Positions 10,392-21,251 of a stretch of 26,236 nt of DNA are shown here, one piece after another. The position numbers and the translations under genes are program-made. The stretch lies in contig NC_088303.1 in assembly GCF_032854445.1 (NCBI RefSeq), positions 28,997,265 through 29,023,500 of the forward strand. The letters run 5' to 3'. Below the pieces are notes generated by a model that was given only the letters and a program-made list of their open reading frames with translations, was not told the DNA's origin and did no database searches. Origin of the DNA: Liolophura sinensis. Taxonomy: Eukaryota > Mollusca > Polyplacophora > Chitonida > Chitonidae. Position 1 is the stretch's first letter. The number at the start of each line of letters is the position of its first letter.

Positions 10392-10656
10392 GGGCCTCCG
10401 TGGCTCAGTCGGTTCGCGCACTAGCGCAGCGTAGTGACCCAGAAGCCTCTCACCAATGCGGTCGCTGTGAGTTCAAGACCAGTTTATGCTGGCTTCCTCT
10501 CTGGCCGTTCGTCGGAAGATCTGTCAGCAACCTGCGGATGGTCGTGGGTTTCCCCCGGGCTGTGCCCGGTTTCCACCCACCATAATGCTGGCCGTCGTCA
10601 CATAAGTGAAACATTCTTGAGTACGGCGTAAAACACCAATCAAAAAAAAAATAAAA
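10392..10656 (+). mobile_element. Full-length tRNA-derived SINE (family 1)
   Basis: GGGCCTCCGTGGCTCAGTCG, B-box-like GAGTTCAAGACC, the family body, TTGAGTACGGCGTAAAACAC and an A-rich tail. Flanked by the 12 bp duplication TAAAATATAGTC at 10380-10391 and 10657-10668 (the last base may belong to the element). Head-on to the copy at 9076-9340, about 1 kb away. Confidence 0.95.
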
Positions 10657-10770
10657 TAAAATATAGTCTATAATTTGAACCATGGTATGTTTAAACTAGT
10701 CTTGTAAGTGATAAAAAAAACTCCTGAAAAACTCCTTGATTTTCATTTTCATATACCTGTACAAACCCTG

Positions 10771-13161
10771 TCTTGCTCGGAACTCATTGAAGCGGGAAGT
10801 GCCCTGAGCTCAGTTGTGGACAAGATGACGTACACAGATACTGCATGGCTTTTTCGGGCCATTCGTACAGTTCTACCTCTGTTTTTTATGGTTTTCAGGT
10901 TGGGAACATATTATATGTTCTGTTCAGAAAATTTTTATAGTGAATATAATACGCTCCATTATACCATGTATAAAGTAAACAAAGAGAAAGAAAATATGTG
11001 TGCTTTATTATCTCATTACTGGTATATTAAAGAGTGTATAGGTGTATAGAGTGTATTTTGGAATATTAAAATGCCCAGTACAAACACCTGGGGAGGTTGG
11101 TCTTCACACAGCTGTTAAGAGCGAGTTTATCGCACTCTGCTACTAAAAACTATAGAGGCAGTTATTAGAAGATTCATGCACCTGTTTTTAATGCTCACCA
11201 CAATTTATGCAAGTACACATTGTTAAAGTGTTATGACTGCAGCTTGTCATCGGCATGGGCCATGGTGAAATTTTTTTAGTATTTCAGCTCTAGCTTTGAT
11301 GTATTCATGTAGACTATTTGTTCCGCTCAGTTTACCATCATATCAAACAACAATCATAAGTTAATAAGTAAATAAATAAATAAGTAAATAAATGAAATAT
11401 TTTCATATTAGTAGTGGTGAAAATTTGCCAAGGGTCTATAGGAAGGTTTTTTAACATTAAGCAACAACAACAAAAAGATATTGAGCATTTATATAGAGAG
11501 GATGAATTTATTGAATGCATTAAAAGTTTATCTTACAAATATATAGTGTGTTATTCTGACAGACATTATAAAATACCCCAAAAAGATCTTTCTATGTACA
11601 AGAATTGTGTTATATTCCTTTTGCAGTCAGGTTTTCATACAGGTGATGTGTTCAATGTATGCATTGTAATGTTTGTGTATATGTTGTACATTGCTGAATT
11701 TCTATAAAGAAGAATTGTATTAAATTGTTTACACACCAACTGTGTTAGTGCCAGGCATACATAAAACAAGTTTACAAGTCTTTGTAAATCATAAAAGTTA
11801 CTTTGTAGTTAATGGAGTTGTGTGTAATATTTCTCAACTGAACCAGTTAATTTTTATAGGCATGCTCCTTTGATATACTTCACATAAACCTATCTTGATC
11901 AATAAACTTATCAAATTAGGATTTTTATGAACTAGAAATGCTAGTAAAAGCGGACTGCATGACACCACAGATAAAGACAGGGTAAAAGAGCACATGATGT
12001 TCATAATGTTAAAAACCCTGTACCTAGATAAGGCATGTGTAGGTCAGTGTCACATGATTTAACTAAACTTCTGAGGAGCCTTCCCTATCTCTGTTCTAAT
12101 CGAGAAACTTATTATTTGTTGAACATGAACTGACTCTGACTGCAAATTGCACAGTGTATCACAAGGCATGGAATACAGGCAAGATATTGTGTAAATTCTT
12201 GTCTGCCTATGAGAAGTAATGTGTGTGATATCACAGGACAAATCAAGCTCCAATTGGAATGAAGATCAGAGATTTAAATTAGGCAAGCATTTGCCACTTG
12301 TTTTTTTTTTTTGTTTGTTTGTTTTTTCAATTTGAGTGGATACTTGTTGGAAATGATATAAACTTGATAAAAAAATGTATAAAAACAAAGGGTATTTTGT
12401 ACACCAGTAAAATGTTGAGGAAGTGTAAATGAGGAAATGTTGAGTGTATTTTTTAAAGTCCATTTCAGCATAGATTAATGCACGAGACTATCAGTATTCA
12501 TGCTTCCCAATAACCTGCATAGTTTAACCATACTGGCTACCAGAAGTTTCCTTTCTCTTTGCCTTAGCAGTCATTATCTACAGTGCTTGTAAGGTTGTTC
12601 ATGGTTTTGGGTATAAACACACCTGGAGGTTTTGCACAATCAAAGCTTGAGTGTCAATATCTCACAAGAATAGTGTCACCTTGAAATGACACCATATAGA
12701 TTGACCTCACAAGGCACTGGTTATCGACTTCACTCAGAGCACTGATATGGTCACATGGCACCAACGTTATCAGTGTCACTCATCAGCACTGCTGTGGCGG
12801 TCACACATAAACTATGAATAGCCAGACCTGCTGGCATCAGACATGTTGAGAAAGTCTTGTAAACTATTTTCGTTTGATTACAAAAAACTTTAGGAACTTA
12901 CAATCCAAAGCACACGCCCTACTATAATAAAGTACGACAAAACTTTATCACCTTGAATGGCCAGATAGTTTTCTTCGCCACTGAACAAATCTTTTGTAAT
13001 TCTTCGAGAGAGATTGTCCATCAAGGCCCAGCACTGTGCTTAATGATAAAGATCTGAAGCATAGATTCTTCATCACAGATTACAGAGTTACATCAGTAAC
13101 TGAATACCTCTGATCATGAATCCACAAATAGATAACTAAAAGTTCTTCTTTGCTCTTGACT
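10771..13161. other. AT-rich intergenic or intronic stretch, no gene seen
   Basis: Open frames at 10708-11049 and 11414-11707 have AT-driven composition and no recognisable domain or splice-site support. A TAAA-type microsatellite lies at 11361-11394. The last few hundred bases should include the 3' UTR of the - strand LRR gene, but no clear AATAAA signal on that strand stands out. Confidence 0.55.
11361..11394. repeat. (TAAA)n-like microsatellite
   Basis: Imperfect tandem TAAA/TAAG units. Confidence 0.85.
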
Positions 13162-15309
13162 TCACACTCTGGTAGAGAAATCACTATGGTCAACATCACA
13201 GCACTGAATGTTTGCACCTATTGAATTCCATGGAAGACTTGAACTGTCCTCCTTTGCCTTTGGCGCACTTGCCTCACTTGTACCATTGACGGGTTGTGGA
13301 TGGAGAGACTTGTTCTGACTACTTCTAGAGTTGTAACTCGATTCGTCTGTGAAGGCAAATGATTCGTTGATATAACTTTCGATCTCTTTAGGGCAGATGT
13401 TACTGGTTTTGCTGTTGGAGGCCTGATTTGTGGACGGCTGGGCCGATGTGACCATGAAGCCACGCCTCAATCCGATCTCCTTTTTCGAATGGCTGTCTCT
13501 ATTCACTAGAAGTGGCTCATATTTAGATGCCCCTCGGTCCTTCCATATGACGATGATGAGTACTATAAAGCAGGGAATGATGGCCACCATTCCCGCCATT
13601 ATGCCCACATAGACTTTGTAGGAGATAACGTAGATGGAGTCACATGCTGTGGCGATCAGCAGGGTCTGGTTATGGTAGGCGTTGATGCACACATTGTAGT
13701 TGGTGTAGCTGAGAATGTCGTTCATAATGTACTCTCTCTGCGATCTGTGTATCCATGGCGACACTTTCACACCCTCCTCCGAGCCGGAGAACACAAACTT
13801 GAATCCGTAGATGGGGTATGCGGAACTGATTGACCACCTACAGAGGATGGATTCAGAGTCGGTCGTGGTATTCATCTGAAGGTCAATGTCCTCTGCCATC
13901 GGAATACTGTCAGATGCATTGGAGTTGGTTTGATACTCCGGTTCAGGATTGGATTCGCAGAACGCCAATTTGTGAGCTTTCTCATGGCAGACAAACTCCT
14001 CAGATGGAAAAGTATGAAAATTCAGAAGAGAGTCCTGCACTTTGCAGATCCAAGGCTGGTCCTTTTCAGTCTGAATTCTCAAGTCTCTGTCCATGGAATC
14101 TTGCCACCATTTGAGGAGCCAGGTCATGTGACAGTCACATGTGAGATTGTTGCCTTGGAGATGGAGATACTTCAGGTCGACTAGGCGGTTGAAGTCACAG
14201 GCATAGAGTTCGCTGATGGAGCAGTTGGTGAGGTCCAAGAAGGCCACATGAGGTGGAAGTTGAACCTGGTAGAGGCTGTTCAACTGGTGGTTGGCAGCAA
14301 GAATCAGGCTAGTGAGGTGCTCCAACCACACAAAGCTGAACTTGTCCACTGCTGAAATGCGGTTAAAGCCAAGGTTGAGAGTTTTGAGAGAAGATTTGAT
14401 CCCAGTAAACTCCTGCGAGCCGACCTTGACCAGCTGGTTGTGGCTGAGGTCAAGGGTGTGAATTCGAGGTAGGTTTGCAAGCAGCATGTTTGCCAGCCGA
14501 GATATGTTGTTGTGGGATAAGTCGAGAGTTGTCAGGCTTTGAAGGCCTGTAAACCACTGTGGCACGGCATGCTGGAAGTTATTGTTTGCTAGTTTCAGCT
14601 CCTGGAGATGAGCCATATGCTGAAAGGTTTCACTGGCCAGATTGGAAAGCCGGTTGTAGCTGAGGTTGAGATGTTTGGTCAGCATGCTGGGGAAGATGTC
14701 CAGGGTCTGAAGTGAGTTATGGCTAAGGTCAAGAGAGTGGACATCACTTAAATAGAAGAGGACTGTTGGGTCCAGCTTGGTCAGTCGGTTGAACGACAGG
14801 TCTAAGGCAGGTATGCCCTCAGAGGCGTTGTAGGAAAGGCGACCGGTCACTTCTGTGATGTTGTTGTTAGAGAGAACCAGTCTACTCATGTTGGTCAGTG
14901 GAGAAAGATGGCTGACATTCAGCAACTGGATCAAGTTACGATCTAGGCACAGTTCACCAACAGACAAACCAGGCATGAAGATGGCCACCGGGATATCCGT
15001 AAGTGAATTGTTTGATAAATCCAAGAAGGAAACTTCTGAAATTCCTTGTAGAAAGTTCTCTGGAATTCCCGCCATCTGATTGGAAGAGAGATCCAGATGA
15101 TAGATTTTGATTGGCTGAGTGGAATTTCCAGCCAGAATCAGACTATCCGTGACACTGCCTTCACAGGATATGTTGTAAGCACCCAGGGAGACGTCTAAGG
15201 TACAGTTGCACTGTATGTTTAGTGGAAGGTCACATGATGAGATGTCTGTGGCACAAGAGACCAGGTATGCACCATTTAGGACTGAGACCAGAATCAGTAT
15301 ACGCTGCAT
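13162..15309 (-). CDS. LRR-FN3 type I transmembrane protein with PDZ-ligand tail
   Basis: A 715-residue protein in one exon, predicted at the plasma membrane. Signal peptide at 1-20. N-terminal LRR cap with cysteines 26, 34, 36 and 49. Fourteen LxxLxLxxN repeats between about 68 and 390, including LDLSSNQM, LDLSHNSL and LHLQGNNL. C-terminal LRR cap with NLTCDC, then C422 and C441. FN3-like segment about 485-560. Transmembrane segment about 565-589 (GIMAGMVAIIPCFIVLIIVI) followed by WKDR. Ser-rich 125-residue tail with YEPLL (YxxΦ-like) at 597-601 and C-terminal STRV, a class I PDZ ligand. Many N-glycosylation sequons in the ectodomain. The layout resembles FLRT/ELFN/TRIL-type adhesion or receptor proteins, which also tend to have single-exon coding regions; no one-to-one ortholog is recognised. 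The start is chosen because the signal peptide begins at once and an acceptor lies one base upstream. Confidence 0.93.
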   Translation of the reverse strand: MQRILILVSVLNGAYLVSCATDISSCDLPLNIQCNCTLDVSLGAYNISCEGSVTDSLILAGNSTQPIKIYHLDLSSNQMAGIPENFLQGISEVSFLDLSNNSLTDIPVAIFMPGLSVGELCLDRNLIQLLNVSHLSPLTNMSRLVLSNNNITEVTGRLSYNASEGIPALDLSFNRLTKLDPTVLFYLSDVHSLDLSHNSLQTLDIFPSMLTKHLNLSYNRLSNLASETFQHMAHLQELKLANNNFQHAVPQWFTGLQSLTTLDLSHNNISRLANMLLANLPRIHTLDLSHNQLVKVGSQEFTGIKSSLKTLNLGFNRISAVDKFSFVWLEHLTSLILAANHQLNSLYQVQLPPHVAFLDLTNCSISELYACDFNRLVDLKYLHLQGNNLTCDCHMTWLLKWWQDSMDRDLRIQTEKDQPWICKVQDSLLNFHTFPSEEFVCHEKAHKLAFCESNPEPEYQTNSNASDSIPMAEDIDLQMNTTTDSESILCRWSISSAYPIYGFKFVFSGSEEGVKVSPWIHRSQREYIMNDILSYTNYNVCINAYHNQTLLIATACDSIYVISYKVYVGIMAGMVAIIPCFIVLIIVIWKDRGASKYEPLLVNRDSHSKKEIGLRRGFMVTSAQPSTNQASNSKTSNICPKEIESYINESFAFTDESSYNSRSSQNKSLHPQPVNGTSEASAPKAKEDSSSLPWNSIGANIQCCDVDHSDFSTRV

Positions 15310-15332
15310 CCTGCAAGAAGAATGAGAATTGC
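15310..15332 (-). promoter_or_regulatory. Splice acceptor one base before the LRR start codon
   Basis: The reverse strand reads TTCTCATTCTTCTTGCAG|G|ATG, a pyrimidine-rich tract with a consensus AG ending one base before the initiator. The transcript therefore very likely has at least one upstream 5' UTR exon, and the coding region starts at the head of its last exon. The upstream exon and promoter were not located. Confidence 0.75.
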
Positions 15333-15632
15333 TGCATTAGAGATTTATGACTCGTGTCAGGTCCAGGAGCTGATAGCTTAGATTACGCTATCTTAAATTA
15401 GAGAACACGAAATGGATTTCATTCAGCATTCGGTAGTAAGTTAAGTCACTATCATTTTCTTTGAAATAACAACTTTAATTTACAGGAGACAGCAATATCT
15501 TTGTTTGTTGTCTTAGTTTTGGCCAATCGGATTGCTGCAATTTGCAGTGTTCCAACTTCATGTATATCCTGTTTTGAGTTCCAGACAAGAATAATTAACC
15601 AAAGTTGACTATTTCCTTTATTCTTCTTCCAG

Positions 15633-15782
15633 AGAAAAATAATGAACCCAAGTTGATCTCCTGTTTTGAATATGTGGACCCATTTGATTTACCAGGAGCA
15701 CGAGACAGTTCCAAGACCATAAGCAATGGACCTCTCACCCCATTGGCTGATGCTATAACTGTTCAAAATCTGAAACTTGAAT
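15633..15782 (+). CDS. Orphan exon candidate, product unknown
   Basis: A strong acceptor (ATTTCCTTTATTCTTCTTCC then AG) opens onto a frame reading EKNNEPKLISCFEYVDPFDL, then PGARDSSKTISNGPLTPLAD and AITVQNLKLE. Composition looks protein-like and the frame is open for 49 codons. The only donors are poor (GTATAC at 15783, or another GTATAC after an in-frame TAG). I do not recognise the sequence and it does not match the expected next part of DHX38. It could be an exon of an unidentified + strand gene, a terminal exon, or chance. Confidence 0.25.
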
Positions 15783-15893
15783 GTATACTTATCTTGCTTT
15801 AGGTATACATTTGCTTAAATGGGATTGAAACATCATCCTCATTTAAGGCTACAAATAGTTAGTACAGGCTAATTAATATGCCTATCATAAATC

Positions 15894-15926
15894 CCTCTCT
15901 CTCTCTCTCTCTCTCCCCCCCCCCCT
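15894..15926. repeat. (CT)n followed by poly-C
   Basis: About ten CT dinucleotides running into eleven or so C residues. Polypurine-polypyrimidine tract. Confidence 0.95.
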
Positions 15927-16430
15927 TCCCCATTGTTTTATAGAGTGTTGTAAAAGCACTTAGATTTATGTCCAAACCTTGAATGTCAGTCTGTGCACAG
16001 GAGGCCAGCATATTATTACCATTCTGTCCACTCTTGACTGTGTACAGATCAGTATATATCCTTTATGTGATATGACATGAAAGTTTGTAAGAACAGGAAC
16101 AGTAACAGTATCCTTTTGCATTGCAGTACACACAGATTGCCCATGCGTAATATCTACAAATATGCAATGAATAGCCTGTGCAGTGTTATGGCACGTGGAG
16201 ATAGTATATTTTAGGGATTAACAGGAGAGTGTGGGATATATTTAACGCTCTCCAGGATATACCTTCATCTTTGTCCATTATTGTCCTTCCCTACCCACAT
16301 TCCTTTATCCGAACCCTAACCGCTGGTGTTATTAGAGATGCACTTCACACCTTGGGGATTGTCCCAGACTGTTAATGGTGGAAGTCAGTTGCCCTATCCC
16401 AGACTGTCCTCATGTTGTTGCATACCCCAC

Positions 16431-16453
16431 TTCCCCCCCACCCCCCCACCCCG
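16431..16453. repeat. C-rich low-complexity tract
   Basis: Runs of seven or more C residues separated by single A residues. Confidence 0.9.
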
Positions 16454-17549
16454 TAGAGATGATAAGTGTTGTGGTACATAGCTGACAAACATCCAGCTGA
16501 TATGCGTTGTTAATGTACAACACAGTGGTTGGTCACTGGCCCGGATATGTCCAGTTTACAGTTGTCACACAGCCACTTTAAATATGTCAACAACAAACCA
16601 CACTGGCTGTCACATATTATTATGCGATTACAGTTATTAGATGTACAATCCCAGATATTGACATTTTAATTAGGATTAATTGACTTGATGGCTTCAGATA
16701 ACAAATACATAATTTAAGCTAGTTATAGGACTCCTGTCTAAAGCTTTTTTTATCTTTCTTAAATTGATGATTCAGTTGGACCATTTTAAATGTAATTTCA
16801 GTATAAATGCCTATACAGTCTAAATTAATAAAAATTAAAATTGTCTTGCTTACAGGCTTAAAATGATACACCTGTGATCTAGTAATATGAAGCTTTTTGT
16901 TTTTTAACTCAAATAATTTTTTTTTTTAATCTACAGTTACAATATTTGATCAATCTCTGAATTAAATCCTGGAAGTGAGAAAAAAAGAAAGAAAGAAATA
17001 AAATGAGATAAGTAGTGTTTGGGGAGACTTGTTGATGATAAAAGACTGTTGCATTCACATGAATGGGTGAACAAGCTCTTTTGACAATTTGAACTCTTAC
17101 CTGGTAGATAATCGAGTGTACCAGCTGGTGTCATATAGAATGGTTATATGTGCAGACCTGGGGAACCATTCCCAGTATGTGAAGTCCTCTGCAGCCCTGT
17201 TACATTGGGCACACAAGCCTTAATTACGTGTATCACTGAGTAGTCATGATGTTAATGTAGCGTATCCTTACCCCAGGGGAGTGCTTGAACAAGCAGATCT
17301 GGGTGGACAGTGTTCTCTAACATTGTTTGTTCTCCGCTTATTTTCCTCGCCTCATGATGTGGTATGTACACAGGAAGGTCAATCCAGGTGTCGGCTTGTA
17401 TCAATTTACACACGGGCAAATCCAAACAGCCCAACTATAATATATTTAATCTGAATTGTTTGTGAGATTTGAGTATAAGCCACGGAGTGGGTCAACGCAA
17501 ACAGCTCGCCTGTTGGTGCCAATATTGATCTACTGTAATTCTTCAAACT

Positions 17550-17750
17550 TTTCGCATGTTTGCAAGGTATTTATTCAGGCATATTCTGAAGGTATTGTTG
17601 TGTGTAGACTGATAAAATTGTACTTATTGTAAAGTCCTGAAATTGGCCAATCCAACCAGTGTAGTTTTCTATCCAAAATCTAATTATAAAAGTGCATAAA
17701 TTGGAGTTGCTCTTTCTTGTGTGAAAAGGTTGAGGAATTAGGGTAACACT
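17550..17750 (+). repeat. ~190-bp interspersed repeat, copy C
   Basis: Blocks TTTGCAAGGTATTTATTCAG, GTAGACTGATAAAATT, AAGTCCTGAAATTGGCCAAT, CCAACCAGTGTAGTTTT, AAAAGTGCATAAATTGG, TTGCTCTTTC and GGTTGAGGAATTAGGG. Same orientation as the other three copies. Confidence 0.75.
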
Positions 17751-19270
17751 GAGGCCATGTGGCTCGCTGTGGAAAACCTTTCCATATATACGTGTACCAC
17801 TGTCTCTGTTAAATGTTACAGTAATTCTGCATATATAGTTAAATTAGATATAATACCAGCCTAATATGCTTGACTGTTGTGATAGATATGCATGCATACA
17901 GTCATGTGTTCTAAGAGCTTTGGTTTACACCTCTAAGGACTTTTCTCCTTTTCCTTTTTTTGAATGCATGTTTTTATGTGTTTGTTTTTGCTGTGAGTTG
18001 TTTTTTGCTTTTGTTTTTAGTTGGGCATAGAGCCATTGTAATCATATTTGGAGGCCGATGGGTCATTGAGGTGAACATTAGTGCCCTGACACTTTGAACT
18101 CATCAGATGATTATTCAGAAAATCTGTTTGCGGTATTAAAATAGGGATTCTTTGTTAGAAGAAATAGAGTACAGTACATGCACTTTAGAAGAACTGGGGC
18201 TAATGAGAAAGATAGGGATTTTAAGAAATTTCATCAAAGGCCAGTAAAAACTTCAGATTAGTTTTTTAGTATGGTTGGTCAGATTACAATGAGCAAAACT
18301 TAATTTTAATGATGGCCCAGTTAATGGTGTTACCTTAAAAAGGTGAACATGGCAAAGCCTACAGGATGCTATAACTGATTGAAATTAGAGGTCCAGGTTT
18401 TATGATAGAGAGAGTGTAGCCTTAGGTTTTAGTGAGTATCATGAGAAATTCAACAGAGACATTATGTCAGCAGGAAGTTTTTTACTCACATTACAGATCT
18501 CTGCTCTTAAGTTTGGGGATCAAACCTGGATCGGGTCATTCTGAAGAAAATGGTAGTTTGTTCCTGCCTCGCTTGGCGCTCCTCCGTATTGTACGATTTC
18601 GAATATTGTTAAACATGACATGAAGCCCATGCAGCATTCTAAACCTTTCCACTGTAACACTGTTACAACTCGGTATACAGTAAATGGCTGAAAATTTGGC
18701 TTAACAATTGCATTTTTTTTTTAATTGCAGAAGGAAATAAATGTCAAAAAATATTACTTTTGGTGCTGAAACCAGCATTTTCCCAGAAGAATATCAACCT
18801 GCTTTCCAAACAAACCTCAAAACACTTTTCTAAGATCAAAAGAGCTTTCAAAACCAGACAAGATGCACTGCTTAATCATTGGTGAAATATTAGGTCATGT
18901 AGTGTAGTGATAACAATAAATGTTTTGCTGAGGGCAATAGAGTCAAATAAAAATAATCTCCTCTCCCTGGAACCGTCTAACAATGAAACATGTTGACACT
19001 AATTAGTACAGTGATTATGCTGTATATAAATACAATATCATGTAATTTGAAGACAAACTATATAATTACATGTACCTAATAAACTTACAATGGTAAACTA
19101 TTTGCAAAGCAAATATGTATAGATGTATAATCAATTTTCTTTTCATTTTTATTAATTTTTAATTACTTTTATTCTTCCTGTAAATTCTGTTGTTTTAAGT
19201 ATCACCATTGTGAATACACCAGAATGCTTTTTGAATTGTGATAAAGATGATGTATTTTGAATTGGTAAGG

Positions 19271-19298
19271 TATGTATGTATGTATGTATGTATGTATG
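19271..19298. repeat. (TATG)7 microsatellite
   Basis: Seven perfect TATG units, about 95 bp left of the SINE at 19393. Confidence 0.97.
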
Positions 19299-19392
19299 CT
19301 TGTCCCTAGATTTTGAGGCAGATGCTGTACCATTAGGTCATCAAAGCGGTCAAATTGGTAGATAAATGGTAATCCAACCATCTTCTCCAACA

Positions 19393-19649
19393 GGGGCCTC
19401 CGTGGCTCAGTCGGTTAAAGCGCTAGCGCAGCGTAATGACCCAGGAGTCTCTCACTAATGCGGTCGCTATGAGTTCAAGTCCAGCTCATGCTGGCGGCCG
19501 TACGTGAGAAGGTCTGCCAGCAACCTGCAGATGGTCGTGGGTTTCCCCCGGGCTCTGCCCGGTTTCCACCCACCATAATGCTAGCCGCCGTCGTATAAGT
19601 GAAATATTCTTGAGTACGGCGTAAAACACCAATCAAAAAAAAAAAAAAA
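19393..19649 (+). mobile_element. tRNA-derived SINE (family 1) with small internal deletion
   Basis: GGGCCTCCGTGGCTCAGTCG (A box), GAGTTCAAGTCC (B box), the body, TTGAGTACGGCGTAAAACAC and a pure A tail. Flanked by the exact 13 bp duplication ATCTTCTCCAACA at 19380-19392 and 19650-19662. Lacks the TTCCTCTCC-type stretch after CATGCTGGC that the copies at 1261, 9076 and 10392 have. The intact duplication and homogeneous tail indicate a recent insertion. Confidence 0.96.
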
Positions 19650-19662
19650 ATCTTCTCCAACA

Positions 19663-21251
19663 AAAGTTGTCAATGTATTACTGTGTGATGTAGGGCCGCT
19701 TACATCCAGCTTATGAACAGCCAGGTGTATTAAGCTGCAGTGCAGACTTAACTCACCTTCTGACATGTGTGAGTGACAGCACATTGTGTACATGAGTGCG
19801 GCTATCTAAATGAGGATCATACCACTGCTCAGATGTTATGTTGTAATAATCTTCTCTGCGTAACATTTTGAATAGATTGGTACGTCTTATGTTAATAATA
19901 CAGAAATAATCAAAACGGCTGCCTGGCCTGTCGATCAAACTATATGTCATTTTATGTTACCAATGTAATTGAGATAACTGAAGAAAAAAAGAAATCCATT
20001 CTTTAAATTATTGCTGAAATTCAAGGACTGAATGGCACAACCTAGATCACCATTCACCGAGTACATAGTCATACACCTGTAAATAAAGACTAATAATAGT
20101 GACAAGCCAAAGTGTTGTGCCCCATTTGTAATTTATAACCTTAGTTTTATTTTATAAAGAACTTTGGTTCTTATCAAAGCTGTATAGTTGTCAAGCTCGT
20201 GTATACAATTGTGTATACATGGATGACAGTCAAATGTCCTGCAAGGTGAACTCCTTAGTCCTATATTGCGACACTATGGACGTCGCGTAAGGCCGTGATT
20301 GCTCATTTATTGTAGCTGTGGTTAACAAACTTTCACTGTTTGGGGTGACAAGAAGCAGTTGCTCGTGTGTCTTAACATTCTTAACATAAGGTGGTTTATT
20401 CCAACTACTCTAGTTTGTGCTATCCATGAAAGACTGCTGTTTCATGTGCGTCAATAATTGTTGAGTATGGCCTTTCAAAATAACAGTCCTCTTCCACCAT
20501 TACGCTGTGCGCATCTGTAAGTCACAGGTGGGAAAGTTTGTCAGTAACTTGCCAAAGGTCAGTGGTTTACTATGGCAATCCAGGTTCCTTCACCTTCAAA
20601 ACTGATCTCCATGATATCCTTGATAACGTGTAGTGCACGTTATACCAGGTAATTCGCATAGCCATGCAGGTAACATTTACAGGTAGGCCCACCTGCCTTC
20701 ATTGTATTAGTTAAACTTCTAAATTCAAGACTGACATTTAGTGAGGCATACTGTGTAAAGTTTGCACCCACAGTTTCTGTTAACTTTTCGATGTGCAAAA
20801 AGAGGTTTATGTATACTTGGCTGTATTCCAGAGGGCTTGGAGGTTGCATGAAAAGATTTAGAGAGAACTAGACAGCACAGGGCTGTTAATTATGGTAACA
20901 AAATATTATTGTGGAAATTTATGGTTGATTATCTTTTTTCTCCTTAATGATAGATTGAGAAATTTTTTTACACTGATATAAATTACATACTAAATCCTCA
21001 CCTCAGTACTGTTGTGCACTTAACCTGCTGCTACTACTTATATGCTTGTTTGCAGCTTAAACTAACCTCAGCTCAGTACTGTTATATGTTTAGTATAGTT
21101 TCGCTGCTAATGTGTGATACACTTATCTTGCTACATTGCTACATGTCCATGCTACTGCTCAGTCAACCTGCTGGAAACTTGTACAAATAGGCAAATGGGT
21201 TACTACATGACCTGCACCATGTATCACCAGTAAAGTAATTTGTGCATTTAA
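19663..21251. other. Non-coding stretch with an ancient SINE remnant
   Basis: No supported exon on either strand. The one recognisable item is the diverged SINE at 20490-20640. Confidence 0.5.
20490..20640 (+). mobile_element. Ancient SINE remnant related to family 1
   Basis: AGGTGGGAAAGTTTGTCAGT, ACTTGCCAAAGGTCAGTGG, then CCAGGTTCCTTCACCTTCAA and AACTGATCTCC align block for block with the family-1 body (CGTGGGAAGGTCTGCCAGCA, ACCTGCGGATGGTCGTGGG, CCGGTTTCCACCCACCATAA). Closest in style to the remnant at 840. Confidence 0.55.

Larger units (their letters stand above)
8768..10770. mobile_element. Possible DNA element with CAGGGT ends and CCTTGA-rich termini
   Basis: The left end reads CAGGGTGCACACAGTCCTTG and the right end, on the other strand, CAGGGTTTGTACAGGTATAT. 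Both then carry tandem TCCTTGAAA-type motifs (8782-8885, and around 10722-10740). This looks like an imperfect terminal inverted repeat. No transposase frame could be recognised inside, no clear flanking duplication was found, and two SINEs are inserted. It could instead be two unrelated fragments of the same repeat in opposite orientation. Confidence 0.35.
15333..19379. other. Non-coding stretch, mostly without recognisable features
   Basis: Besides the orphan exon candidate and the ~190 bp repeat at 17550, it contains a (CT)n-C tract (15894-15926), a C/A-rich tract (16431-16453) and a (TATG)n microsatellite at its right end. The upstream (5' UTR and promoter) part of the - strand LRR gene should lie somewhere in its left part. 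Other open frames are short and unsupported. Confidence 0.5.

Noticed and set aside
10708-11049. 113-codon ORF on the + strand with hydrophobic stretches
   Set aside because: It begins inside the CCTTGA-rich repeat end and composition is AT-driven; no family match.
13830-14184. + strand ORFs of 84-94 codons opposite the LRR gene
   Set aside because: Shadows of the conserved - strand LRR coding frame.
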